The notes: generated by a model not told the origin, from the letters alone. 64,000 bases of DNA from Nitrospinota bacterium (GCA_016208975.1 JACQXA010000004.1:124001-188000); one strand, 5' to 3'; numbered from the stretch's first letter, positions 35,515-43,791 are shown. Program-made: numbers and translations.

Positions 35515-36822
35515 TCATCCTTTCCGGGCGACCACTCGCGTGGAGCCCCACAATTCGTAATAGGCGCGCATGAACGCCTCCTTCGGCATCGCCGTGGCTG
35601 TCACCGGATGTTGCAGATCGAAAAGTTCCCAATTGGGCCGGCCACCACTAACAGTTTCAGTTATCGCGGAAAAGTCGGTGAGCAGGTCTGAACCGGGTAA
35701 CGGGGTGAGGACGCTGAAGATCGGGTTTTCTATGTTATGGCGCTGGATGTACCGGGCCAGCCGTTTAAAATCCTTGGGCTGGTAATCGGTCCCTACGATG
35801 AACAACGGAAATATTTCCACCCCGATCCTTCGGGCCACCATGAACGCCTCTTCCACCTGGGAAGGCTTGATCCGTTTATTAAAACCGTCCAACTCCTTTT
35901 CGGTCACCGCTTCCACCCCCATGGAAACCCCCACCAGCCCCGCATCGCGCCATTTGGCGACAAGCTCCGGGTGGCGGGTCATCGTGTCCGCCCGGCAATA
36001 TGACATTATCTTCTTTTTGATCCCGGCGGCGATGACGGCGTCGGCGAGCCGCTCCATTCTTTTACGGTCTGTGAAGGGCTCGTCGTCGGTGAAAAAAACA
36101 TACTCTTCCTGTATGCCGCCCAGTTCTTCCACGACACTGTCGATATCGCGGGCCATATAGGCGCCGTCCATAAGCTTCCATAGAGCGCAGAAGTTGCACC
36201 TGAACGCGCATCCAACCGAGGTGGCCATGAGCGCCACCGACTCGAAAGCGCCCATCCGGTAACAGCCTCGGTCCGCTGGATTCATGTCCCTGGCGGGGAG
36301 GGGGAGCAGGTCTGGCGCGCGGGATGGCAATTTGTGGCCGTTGACTGGTGTGAACAACCCGTCCATCCCCTTCCGGATCGCCCCCTCTGCGCCGCTGGCA
36401 GGATCGCTATCGCCCATCGCCAAACGCTTTAGTGTTCCTGCGAACTGGCGGACTCCTTCGCCTCTAAAAATCATGTCCACCGATGGATGCATGAAATCTT
36501 CTGGAGCCACAGTTGCGTGGTGTCCGCCTACGGCTGTCAAACAGCCTGGCCGGAGCCGCTTGACCGTATCGCATACCTCCCGGGCCCTGTAAACATGCAT
36601 GGAGTAACCTGTTGTCCCCACCACGTCTGGCTCGAATTCAATGATTGCGGATTCCAGACGGTCTGGCCAGAGACGCAAGTCGAGAATACGGGGTATGTGG
36701 TCGTCTTGTTTGCAGGCGGCGGCCACATATTCTAATCCCAGCGGCTCACAACGCCATTGGAACGGATTGGGATGCCCCTCAGGATCCGGAGGGTGAACCA
36801 TTAAAACCTTGAGTTGACGCAT
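35515..36822 (-). CDS. B12-binding radical SAM enzyme
   Basis: 435 residues. Residues 1 to about 145 are a cobalamin-binding-type domain (VLMVHPPDPEGHPNPFQW, VGTTGYSMHVYRAREV, AVGGHHATVAPEDF). The radical SAM core then begins, with CAFRCNFC near residues 205-212 as the CxxxCxxC cluster site and GVSMGVEAVTEKELD further on. Enzymes of this class methylate unactivated carbons or rearrange rings. It lies between the precursor genes (125 bases upstream) and the azoline-forming genes, so the peptide is its likely substrate. Confidence 0.9.
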   Translation of the reverse strand: MRQLKVLMVHPPDPEGHPNPFQWRCEPLGLEYVAAACKQDDHIPRILDLRLWPDRLESAIIEFEPDVVGTTGYSMHVYRAREVCDTVKRLRPGCLTAVGGHHATVAPEDFMHPSVDMIFRGEGVRQFAGTLKRLAMGDSDPASGAEGAIRKGMDGLFTPVNGHKLPSRAPDLLPLPARDMNPADRGCYRMGAFESVALMATSVGCAFRCNFCALWKLMDGAYMARDIDSVVEELGGIQEEYVFFTDDEPFTDRKRMERLADAVIAAGIKKKIMSYCRADTMTRHPELVAKWRDAGLVGVSMGVEAVTEKELDGFNKRIKPSQVEEAFMVARRIGVEIFPLFIVGTDYQPKDFKRLARYIQRHNIENPIFSVLTPLPGSDLLTDFSAITETVSGGRPNWELFDLQHPVTATAMPKEAFMRAYYELWGSTRVVARKG

Positions 36823-36947
36823 TCAGGCATACCTCGACCGGCGAAAGGGAACCACGGCGCCGTACGCCGGGCGCACTCCGGGGAAGAGCGCGCAATACGG
36901 ACTGTCTGGTACGCGCCCTTCAGCCCCCCCTTCGCTCAAACCTTCCG

Positions 36948-37454
36948 TTACTGCTGTTCGTTAACGGGATCCGCCTGGGCGGCGGCGGTGCAACAACAGC
37001 ATGGCGCGGTGCTACAACAACAACATGCTACTGTGTCCATGACGGATGGGTCGTATCCTCCCGTTCGGGCCATGCGCGACCCGCTTGCGCCGTTGGTACC
37101 GTAGTAATTGTCGAACGCGCTCTCTATTGATTCCAGATCGGCCACCGAAAGCGACTGGTAAATTGCGCTCCCGCCAAGCAAAGACGCGGTCTTGTACCTG
37201 TCGGACTCGCGAAGGTTGAGCAGGTCGCTTTTCGTCAACTGGGCGGCCGTTGCTGTAAGCAACGAGGCGCTGGCCGTGTCCATAAGGTCGCTTATGGCGG
37301 TAGAATCTGGCAACGTACCGCCGCCAGAGGCGGTCGTACTGCTGTCTGAACTTGAACAGGCGGCTCCAGCCGCCGCCCCCACCGCGATGGCCGCGGCGGT
37401 CTTCACGAAACCGGGATTTACGGTTTCACTCGTATCTTTCGTTTGATCGGACAT
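36948..37454 (-). CDS. Modified-peptide precursor 2 (Cys4-STAP-Cys4 core)
   Basis: 168 residues from the ATG at 37454, preceded by AAGGAGG. The N-terminus has a hydrophobic segment (FVKTAAAIAVGAAAGAAC) ending in a cysteine followed by a serine-rich stretch, like a weak lipoprotein signal. Precursor 1 has a twin-arginine motif there. A conserved helical leader follows (LTKSDLLNLRESDRYKTASL), then SGSRMARTGGYDPSVMDT. The core is ACCCCSTAPCCCCTAAAQAD, near the C-terminus. It holds eight cysteines plus Ser and Thr that YcaO could cyclise, and resembles streptolysin S in its runs of cysteine. The gene lies 59 bases after precursor 1. Confidence 0.88.
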   Translation of the reverse strand: MSDQTKDTSETVNPGFVKTAAAIAVGAAAGAACSSSDSSTTASGGGTLPDSTAISDLMDTASASLLTATAAQLTKSDLLNLRESDRYKTASLLGGSAIYQSLSVADLESIESAFDNYYGTNGASGSRMARTGGYDPSVMDTVACCCCSTAPCCCCTAAAQADPVNEQQ

Positions 37455-37513
37455 TCCAGCCTCCTTGACCTGACCATCCTGACGTGACCCAGTCACCGGA
37501 CGGACGGGGATTG

Positions 37514-38020
37514 TCAATCGCGCGCCGAATCGGCCTGGGCGGCGGCGGTGCAACAACAGCACGGCGCTGTGCTACAACAGCAACACGCGGTTGTGTCCAT
37601 TACGGACGGGTCGTATCCGCCGGAACGGGCCATTCGGGCGCTGGATGAGCCGGGATAGGTGCCGTTTTGCATGTCAAAGGCTTCTTCGATGGATTGAAGA
37701 TCCGCCACAGTCAGTTGCATGTGCGCCCCCGTAAGCAGGGAAGCGGTTTTATATTCGTCTGCCTGCCGCAGATTCAGAAGATCGGCTTTAGTAAGGGCGG
37801 CGGCGGTTGCGGTAAGCACTGAGGCGTTGGCGGCGTCCAGCAGGCTGGTAATGGGAGTGGAGTCCGGCAACGAGCCGCCACCGGAGGCGGTTTGCGCCAG
37901 AGCGGGCCTGCTGGAGCCTTCAGTGGCAAGCCCCGCTATCGCCCCCAGAGTTGTAACCGCGGCGGTTTTTATAAAATCGCGGCGACCGAAAGTTTTCCCC
38001 TCTTCATCTTTATTAGACAT
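37514..38020 (-). CDS. Modified-peptide precursor 1 with Tat-like N-terminus
   Basis: 168 residues, the same length as precursor 2. A ribosome site (AAGGAG) lies about eight bases ahead of the ATG. Residues 12-33 read GRRDFIKTAAVTTLGAIAGL, a good match to a twin-arginine signal (RRxFIK then a hydrophobic run). The leader shares LTKADLLNLRQADEYKTASL and LTVADLQSIEEAFD with precursor 2, and SGGYDPSVMDT precedes the core. From the first core cysteine both genes are identical for 19 residues (CCCCSTAPCCCCTAAAQAD), after which the tails differ. It is the first gene of the cluster, behind its own promoter. Confidence 0.9.
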   Translation of the reverse strand: MSNKDEEGKTFGRRDFIKTAAVTTLGAIAGLATEGSSRPALAQTASGGGSLPDSTPITSLLDAANASVLTATAAALTKADLLNLRQADEYKTASLLTGAHMQLTVADLQSIEEAFDMQNGTYPGSSSARMARSGGYDPSVMDTTACCCCSTAPCCCCTAAAQADSARD

Positions 38021-38102
38021 CCCCCTTCTCCTTATATGTATAGGATAGAAACCCTACCATTCGGCGCAGGACGATACGGCATGCCCTGATCATTGCGGTA
38101 AA

Positions 38103-38129
38103 TTTATACAATATTAAATATATTGTCAA
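38103..38129 (-). promoter_or_regulatory. Promoter with embedded palindrome for the peptide cluster
   Basis: Read on the minus strand: TTGACA (38124-38129) is a perfect -35 and TATAAA (38103-38108) a near-perfect -10, with a 15-base spacer. Between and across them lies a perfect inverted repeat, ACAATAT-taaat-ATATTGT (38108-38126), where a repressor dimer could block RNA polymerase. It lies about 85 bases upstream of precursor 1, in a strongly AT-rich stretch unlike its surroundings. Confidence 0.6.
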
Positions 38130-38188
38130 TTATTAAAAATTTATTTTACGTGAAGGCTGGTGAGGTGGCGGAAAGTGGGGCCTAACTC

Positions 38189-38419
38189 ATGAAACTATTT
38201 CGCCAATTCATTCTCATTTCATTTTTCAAACACCTGGGAAGCCTAATGCAATTCACGTTTGAAAATATGAACTATAACCAGCGGGAATCCATTCCCCATC
38301 CGCTTTTACGCGCTGTATTGACAGCCTCTAATGGTAGCTACTATCATCTTACGCACGGCATACCCCTGGAAAAAGAGGCGAAATTACCGCTATTACGAAT
38401 TCATGATTTCACTGGCTAG
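38189..38419 (+). CDS. Possible small protein, unrecognised
   Basis: 76 residues, with a hydrophobic and aromatic N-terminus (MKLFRQFILISFF) and no motif. It is divergent from the peptide cluster and its base composition is lower in GC than nearby genes. There is no clear ribosome binding site. It may be a chance reading frame or an immunity-type small membrane protein of the cluster; I cannot decide. Confidence 0.3.
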   Translation: MKLFRQFILISFFKHLGSLMQFTFENMNYNQRESIPHPLLRAVLTASNGSYYHLTHGIPLEKEAKLPLLRIHDFTG

Positions 38420-38469
38420 ATTTTAGGCGGGCTAGGAGAACCAACGCGCATAACTTTAAGGGACCGTTC

Positions 38470-38562
38470 TGGCGGAGAGAGAGGGATTCGAACCCTCGGT
38501 AAGGTTTTACCCCTACACACACTTAGCAGGCGTGCACCTTCGGCCAACTCGGTCATCTCTCC
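38470..38562 (-). tRNA. tRNA-Ser (anticodon GCU)
   Basis: 93 bases including an encoded CCA. The seven-base acceptor stem (GGAGAGA with TCTCTCC), a class II long variable arm, the GGTTCGAATCC T-loop and an anticodon loop CTGCTAA are visible on the minus strand. Anticodon GCU reads AGC and AGU serine codons. The tRNA is transcribed toward the peptide cluster, whose first gene starts about 450 bases away; tRNA genes are frequent integration sites. Confidence 0.95.
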
Positions 38563-38650
38563 GGCGCGAACTCGGGATTATAGCACAACACCGGGCCTGG
38601 CAGTATATAATGGCCCGGTTTTTCATACAGTCAATAAATCAAAGGTAAAA

Positions 38651-39127
38651 ATGAGCGACCAGTTGACCGGAAAGCCCATATCCGCCTCCCGCACGGTGAT
38701 GAGCCAGCTTATGATGCCAAACGACGCCAACATGGCCGGATTCGTCCACGGCGGCGTTCTTCTATCCATCGCCGACAAGGTGGCGTATGTTTGCGCCTGC
38801 AGGCATTCGGGCAAATACTGCGTCACCGCGTCGGTGGACGAGGTGCATTTCCGCACGCCCGTCCATGTGGGGTCACTTGTATCCTTCCACGCCTCGGTGA
38901 ACTGGGTGGGCAGGACTTCCATTGAGATAGGCATCCGCATCACCAGCGAGGAGATGACCACCGGCAATGTGGTCCACAGCAATTCCTGCTACTTCACCAT
39001 GGTGGCGGTGGACGAAAACGGCAAACCATCGCCGGTGCCCGCGCTGATACTGGAGACCGGCGATGACAAACGGCGTAACGAACAGGCGAGAAAAAGAAGG
39101 GAATTGCGGTTACAGCACCGGGGGTGA
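38651..39127 (+). CDS. Acyl-CoA thioesterase, hotdog fold
   Basis: 158 residues. It resembles YciA-type acyl-CoA thioesterases: MMPNDANMAGFVHGGVLLSIADKVAYVCA near residues 21-49 is the hotdog helix with its catalytic acidic residue, followed by TASVDEVHFRTPVHVGSLVSF. The C-terminus is a basic tail (RRNEQARKRRELR). It would release fatty acids from CoA in the cytoplasm. It is a single gene. Confidence 0.9.
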   Translation: MSDQLTGKPISASRTVMSQLMMPNDANMAGFVHGGVLLSIADKVAYVCACRHSGKYCVTASVDEVHFRTPVHVGSLVSFHASVNWVGRTSIEIGIRITSEEMTTGNVVHSNSCYFTMVAVDENGKPSPVPALILETGDDKRRNEQARKRRELRLQHRG

Positions 39128-39158
39128 GATTGTTCCGTGGTTGGCGCGACCTTAAGAA

Positions 39159-39183
39159 CCGTGGTCAGCGACCACGGGGAAGC
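39159..39183 (+). repeat. Dispersed short palindrome, copy 1
   Basis: One of four copies of a motif that reads CCGTGGTC, two to five bases, GCGACCACGG, then GGAAGC. Other copies are at 42983-43008, 48985-49011 and 51058-51083. Confidence 0.7.
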
Positions 39184-39226
39184 GTAAGCAAGACCAATGC
39201 ACATTTAATATCATCCAGGTAATTAT

Positions 39227-39577
39227 TTACACCCCCTCCCCCTCCGCGTCCGCGCCGTCCAGTCCCAGGGCGTAAACCATGCTATGGATCTCCACGGCAA
39301 ACCAGTCCTTGAACATTTTCAGCGTGCGGTCTTTCGGCCAGTCCGATTCCTCTTCCCACCAGCCCGCAAGCTCCAACTCGAATATGATTTCGTAATCACC
39401 ATAAACATGGTCCAGCGCGTCGTTCATGGAGTCGTATGATGGGATGATAAATGTCATGCAGTCTTCGCCCAACTGGGCCAGCGTAACACCCTTGACCGGA
39501 TCGGGAAGCGCCTCCAGCCAGTCTAAAAACGGCTTCCTGGGTTTCACCACGGCCACCATGCCATCCACTACCCGCAT
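39227..39577 (-). CDS. Acidic protein of unknown function
   Basis: 116 residues, rich in Asp, Glu and Trp, without cysteine clusters or signal peptide. The N-terminus reads MRVVDGMVAVVKPRKPFLDWLEALPD, followed by a helical part with YGDYEIIFELELAGWWEEESDWP. It begins one base after the stop of the permease gene and is probably co-transcribed with it. I do not recognise the family. It is likely a cytoplasmic conserved hypothetical protein. Confidence 0.7.
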   Translation of the reverse strand: MRVVDGMVAVVKPRKPFLDWLEALPDPVKGVTLAQLGEDCMTFIIPSYDSMNDALDHVYGDYEIIFELELAGWWEEESDWPKDRTLKMFKDWFAVEIHSMVYALGLDGADAEGEGV

Positions 39578-39578
39578 A

Positions 39579-40784
39579 CTATTCTCTCCTTAAAGCGTCC
39601 ACGGGATTCAACTTGGAGGCTTTCCACGCAGGATACCATCCGAAGAAAATCCCCACGAACAACGCCACCGAGTAAGCCAATATAACTGATTGGGGCGACA
39701 CATAAGTCTCCCATTGCGAAAACCGGCCGATCATGTGGGACACCCCGTAACCAAACAGGACGCCTATCACGCCCCCCACGCCGGACAATGTGGTGGACTC
39801 CACCAAAAACTGTTTGAGTATGTCGCTCCTGCGGGCCCCGATGGCCTTTCGAAGGCCTATTTCCCGGGTGCGCTCGGTAACCGTAACCAGCATGATGTTC
39901 ATAATGCCGATGCCGCCGACCAATAGCGATATGGCCGCCGTGCCGCCCAGCAAATAGGTGAAGGTGCGGGTGATCTCCTCCATGGATTTTATGATTTCAA
40001 GCTGGCTACGCACATGGAAATCGTTTTCCTCACCCTCCATGAGGTGATGGCTTTTACGGAGAAGTTTCACCACATGGTCCATCACGTAGTCCATATCCTT
40101 TTCGTCCTGCACCTCTATGGCGATCTCGTTTATATACCGCACCCCCACCAGCCGCCGCTGGAAGGCGCTTATGGGGATCAATACCTGGTCGTCGGCGTTG
40201 TACCACCCCATCTCCCCTTTCTCCGCCATAATGGCCACAACCTGGAAGTTGACGCCGTTTATCTTCACCATGTTCCCTATGGCGGGCAGGCCGCTGAAAA
40301 GTTTATCGGCCACTTCACTGCCCAGGGCCACAACGCGCCGCGCCCCGGCCACGTCCTGAGCCGTTATGAACCGGCCGTCCCCCACGGCGAACCCCCGCGC
40401 CTCCAGGTATTCCGGCGTCACGCCGATTATGTTGGTGGCGGTGTTTCGGGCGAAATATTTTATCTGCGCGTTCTGGTACACCGACGGGGCCACGTAGCGT
40501 ATGCCGGCCACATGTTTTTTCACAAGCTCGGCGTCGTCCAGCGTCAGGGTTTGGGCGGGCGCCCGGCGCACATGTCCCCGCTCCAGAAGGCCGGGCCGCA
40601 CGATTAACAGGTTTGTTCCAAGGTTTTTTATCTTGCCCACCACGTCCCGCTTGGCGCCTTCGCCCAGGGACACCATCGCCACAACCGACGCCACGCCAAT
40701 GATGACCCCCAGCATGGTGAGCAACGACCTTGTGAGCGCTCCGCGAATCTCCCGCAGGGCGACTTTAATGATAATCTTCAGCAT
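39579..40784 (-). CDS. ABC transporter permease, MacB/FtsX type
   Basis: 401 residues. A first helix near residues 20-42 (LLTMLGVIIGVASVVAMVSLGEGAK) is followed by a large periplasmic MacB_PCD domain and three helices toward the C-terminus with the FtsX signature (TERTREIGLRKAIGARRSDILKQFL). Such permeases drive extracytoplasmic work or lipoprotein and macrolide export with an ATPase partner. No ATPase gene lies in this cluster, so the partner is elsewhere. The start overlaps the end of the ROK gene by seven bases. Confidence 0.9.
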   Translation of the reverse strand: MLKIIIKVALREIRGALTRSLLTMLGVIIGVASVVAMVSLGEGAKRDVVGKIKNLGTNLLIVRPGLLERGHVRRAPAQTLTLDDAELVKKHVAGIRYVAPSVYQNAQIKYFARNTATNIIGVTPEYLEARGFAVGDGRFITAQDVAGARRVVALGSEVADKLFSGLPAIGNMVKINGVNFQVVAIMAEKGEMGWYNADDQVLIPISAFQRRLVGVRYINEIAIEVQDEKDMDYVMDHVVKLLRKSHHLMEGEENDFHVRSQLEIIKSMEEITRTFTYLLGGTAAISLLVGGIGIMNIMLVTVTERTREIGLRKAIGARRSDILKQFLVESTTLSGVGGVIGVLFGYGVSHMIGRFSQWETYVSPQSVILAYSVALFVGIFFGWYPAWKASKLNPVDALRRE

Positions 40785-41749
40785 ATTCCCGCTGATTTCA
40801 TGGCGATCCTGGCGGCGCCCAAAATGCCCGCGTCATCGCCCAACGCGGCTTTGGTTATTTTCAATTTTGTCTCGTTGAGGGTGTAGGCCATTTTTAAAGC
40901 TTCACGCCGCATGCCCGGCTCTATAAATGCCAGGGCCTCTGCCATTCCGCCGCCTATAACCACATTGGCCACGTCCAGCGTGAGCGCCACGGCTGATAAT
41001 ATCCGGCCAAGACACGCGCCAGCCTCGTCGAAGATTTCGCGGCACAGCGGGTCGCCCTCCCCGGCGCCACGGGCTAAAAGCCTGGCGTCCACTTTCCCCA
41101 CGAAATCTCCGGCGGCGGTCCGGATCCAGATGGCGTCGTTCTCGTAAAACCTTTCGTGCGCGGTTTTCATCACGCCGCTGGCCGAGGCGTAAGCTTCAAC
41201 GCAACCGTCCCGTCCACATCCGCAAACTCTACCGGGCTTGCCCGAAGGCAGATGCCCCAGCTCCCCCGCCATGCCGGACGAGCCATGCCACACCTGCCTA
41301 TTGAGGACTATCGCCCCGCCAACCCCGGTGCCAAGGGTGAGCATCGAAAAGTTTTCCCATTCAGCGGCGGCGCCTATCCACCCTTCGCCTGCGGCGGCGG
41401 CGTTTGCGTCGTTCTCAAGATACGCTGGAACAGCCACCATGGCGCTTAAATCTTCCGCCACTTTCGCGTTTATCCAGCCCGGCAGGTTCGGGGAGTATGT
41501 AACCACCCCCCGTTTAAAATCTATGGCACCGGGCACGGCCAGGCCAATGGCCACAGGCGCGAAGCCGGAAACGCCCATCACGGTTTTCACGGATTCGGCT
41601 ATCCGTTCAATAACGGAGCGGTACCCATCCTGCGCGCCGGTAGGGCGTTTATCCCGCGCCAGCGTACTCCCTTCCGCCGACACAATGGCGGAGCGGATAT
41701 TGGTCCCGCCCAGGTCCACCCCTATAACAAGCCTACGGTTTCCCATCAT
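40778..41749 (-). CDS. ROK-family sugar kinase (glucokinase-like)
   Basis: 323 residues from the ATG at 41749 (another ATG lies 33 bases upstream). It begins with the phosphate-binding VIGVDLGGTNIRSAIV and carries LENDANAAAAGEGWIG, with the catalytic aspartate, and the ROK zinc signature CGCGRDGCVEAYASASG near residue 185. It phosphorylates a hexose, most probably glucose, in the cytoplasm. Confidence 0.9.
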   Translation of the reverse strand: MMGNRRLVIGVDLGGTNIRSAIVSAEGSTLARDKRPTGAQDGYRSVIERIAESVKTVMGVSGFAPVAIGLAVPGAIDFKRGVVTYSPNLPGWINAKVAEDLSAMVAVPAYLENDANAAAAGEGWIGAAAEWENFSMLTLGTGVGGAIVLNRQVWHGSSGMAGELGHLPSGKPGRVCGCGRDGCVEAYASASGVMKTAHERFYENDAIWIRTAAGDFVGKVDARLLARGAGEGDPLCREIFDEAGACLGRILSAVALTLDVANVVIGGGMAEALAFIEPGMRREALKMAYTLNETKLKITKAALGDDAGILGAARIAMKSAGIC

Positions 41750-41830
41750 TTTTCCACGCCGGATTATAATTAAGCCATGCATTCCAGCCGACTCTGATAT
41801 AGAATATACACTTTTTGGCTGAATTCGGAC

Positions 41831-42751
41831 ATGGAACGGATAGAAGGTTTCTTAATTATAGACAAGCCGCAGGGCATTACCTCCGCCGACGTGGTGCGGG
41901 TGGTGAAAAAAGCCCTGAAGGTTAAAAAGGTGGGTTACATCGGCACGCTGGACCCTATCGCCACCGGGGTATTGCCCGTGGGCATAGGCAGGGCCACAAA
42001 GGTGTTCCCGTTCCTGGAAAAGATGGACAAGGTGTACGAAGCCACCATGACCTTGGGCTCCGCCACCGACACCCAGGACAGCACCGGCGCAGTTACCAGC
42101 CAGGCCGATCCTTCGGGCATAACCGATGAGATGGTGAAAGAGGCCATGGCCGGGTTTACGGGGGAGATCCAGCAAATACCCCCCATGTACTCCGCCAAGA
42201 AGATAGACGGCGAAAGACTTTACGACCTGGCCCGGCAAGGCATAACCGTGGAACGCAAACCGGTTACCGCCCACATCAAGGAGCTTTCCTTCATAAGCAA
42301 GGAAGGGAACGTGGTAAGGTTCACCGCGAAAGTCTCCACCGGGTCATATATACGCACGCTGTGTAACGACATCGGCGAAAAACTTGGGGTTTACGCCCAT
42401 CTTTCCGGCCTTATCCGCGCCGCCACCGGCCATTTCACGCTGGAGAATTCCATCCCGCTGGATGAGTTGAAGGAAGGCGGGTTTGAAAAGGCCCAGGAGC
42501 GGATACTTTCTTTGTCCGACGGGCTTTCGAACCTTTCAAAGGCCGTGGTTATCGCCCATGCTGTTGACCGGTTGAGGAACGGCATGCCCGTGTCCGTATC
42601 GGAAGTGGCCACGTATGAAGACGCGCCTGGAACCGGATATGTGCGCATTGTGAATAAAACCGGTGAGCTTATGGCCATCGGCATGAAGACCGGCATCCCT
42701 ATGGCAGGGTTCCCGTTCACCACAATCCAGCCGAAAAAGGTTTTGCTGTAA
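41831..42751 (+). CDS. truB: tRNA pseudouridine-55 synthase
   Basis: 306 residues. It modifies U55 in the T-loop of tRNAs. The catalytic signature VGYIGTLDPIATGVLPVGIG near residues 36-55 contains the active aspartate, and KPQGITSADVV lies near the start. The C-terminal PUA-like domain ends in FPFTTIQPKK. It stands alone here and not with rpsO, which lies about 5 kb to the right on the other strand. Confidence 0.97.
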   Translation: MERIEGFLIIDKPQGITSADVVRVVKKALKVKKVGYIGTLDPIATGVLPVGIGRATKVFPFLEKMDKVYEATMTLGSATDTQDSTGAVTSQADPSGITDEMVKEAMAGFTGEIQQIPPMYSAKKIDGERLYDLARQGITVERKPVTAHIKELSFISKEGNVVRFTAKVSTGSYIRTLCNDIGEKLGVYAHLSGLIRAATGHFTLENSIPLDELKEGGFEKAQERILSLSDGLSNLSKAVVIAHAVDRLRNGMPVSVSEVATYEDAPGTGYVRIVNKTGELMAIGMKTGIPMAGFPFTTIQPKKVLL

Positions 42752-43351
42752 CAACGAGCCGCCGGGGAGTGGACTGCACCACTGGTTTGAGTCGCTGGTG
42801 ATGTACAAATCTTCGAGATGCTTCGCTCCGCTCAGCATGACAACAACAGATGCCTTTGAGAGTCATGTCATTCTGAGCGTCAGCAAAGAATCTCCACAAC
42901 TAACCCCCCCTCAAATGGTTCGACAGCCGTTTTCGCTACGCCGGGGTCGCCCGACCCCGGTTTTCAGCGCACAAGACAGCGCCCGTGGTCCGGCGACCAC
43001 AGGGAAGCAATATGCCATCCCTGGCATTGTCAGGCTGAGCCCTTCGGCTCCGCTCAGGACAAGCTCTGCCGAAGCCTGCCTGAGGAGCGCATTATCCGTC
43101 ATGGTTCGTGGCTCGACAACCTCGCCATGACAGGCTTGTATGGTTTGACACCATGACAATTAAGCGTGTCACCCTCCCCTGCCCCTCCCATCGAAGGGAG
43201 GGGGCGCAGAGCAGAATCAGGGGTCAACATCGGTGTATGCGGTGGTAGATTGTTCGGCCTTTTTGCCAGGTGGGGCATTCTTCGCATCACGGGAAATTGG
43301 TGTTGGTGAAGAGCCCTGGGTGAAGGAAAAACCGGACAGCGGAGAAAAGCA
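42752..43351. repeat. Intergenic region made of dispersed repeats
   Basis: No gene found. Bases 42806-42895 form an imperfect inverted repeat of the TTCGCTCCGCTCAGCATGAC / GTCATTCTGAGCG type, related to the inner part of the MITE-like element. Bases 42931-43008 match 48933-49011 over about 78 bases and include a copy of the short CCGTGGTC palindrome. Bases 43030-43090 carry another TTCGGCTCCGCTCAGGAC motif. These are common non-coding intergenic repeats. Confidence 0.6.
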
Positions 43352-43377
43352 TTGACATGAAAATAAATTAGTATAAT
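43352..43377 (+). promoter_or_regulatory. Possible promoter with short spacer
   Basis: TTGACA (43352-43357) and TATAAT (43372-43377) are both perfect but only 14 bases apart, in an AT-rich stretch 37 bases ahead of the next gene. The short spacer makes it either weak or in need of an activator that untwists the DNA. Confidence 0.4.
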
Positions 43378-43413
43378 TTAGCAATACTATTAATATTAAC
43401 AGGGAGGACGGCC

Positions 43414-43791
43414 GTGGCCTTGCACATCGTAAACGGGATTGTGACAACAAACAGACAGTCTGGGGCGGTACTAATAGACCTTTTTACCAACAGGTTGCAA
43501 TCGGGTGATGGAAGCATAGACCCCCAGGGAGAAGACAGCAATGTTATAAAGTATGGCTATTCCGGGTCATGCAAAGGGTTCAAATCAATATCGAAGACCG
43601 TATCTATAAGATGGGCCCGCTTATATGACACCACGGGGGGTGGAGGTCACTCTGAAGGCTGGAATATAAATGACCGGATTATAGACAAAAGAAACCTGGA
43701 AATATCATGGGAAACAGCTGGTTCGGCGGAGCTTAAAGAGATATCTTACATGGTCATAGCTGAGGTGGATGATGGGGCTCATGCTCACTAA
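43414..43791 (+). CDS. Isolated hypothetical protein
   Basis: 125 residues starting at GTG after GGGAGG. It has a beta-rich look (LHIVNGIVTTNRQSGAVLIDLF, VIKYGYSGSCKGFKSI, GGGGHSEGWNINDR) and ends in DDGAHAH. It has no signal peptide and no motif I recognise. It is less GC-rich than its neighbours and lies alone among repeats, which hints at recent acquisition. Confidence 0.55.
   Translation: MALHIVNGIVTTNRQSGAVLIDLFTNRLQSGDGSIDPQGEDSNVIKYGYSGSCKGFKSISKTVSIRWARLYDTTGGGGHSEGWNINDRIIDKRNLEISWETAGSAELKEISYMVIAEVDDGAHAH

Noticed and set aside
42752-43351. CRISPR-like array in the repeat-rich gap
   Set aside because: The repeats differ in sequence, are palindromic and are not evenly spaced; no cas genes are present.
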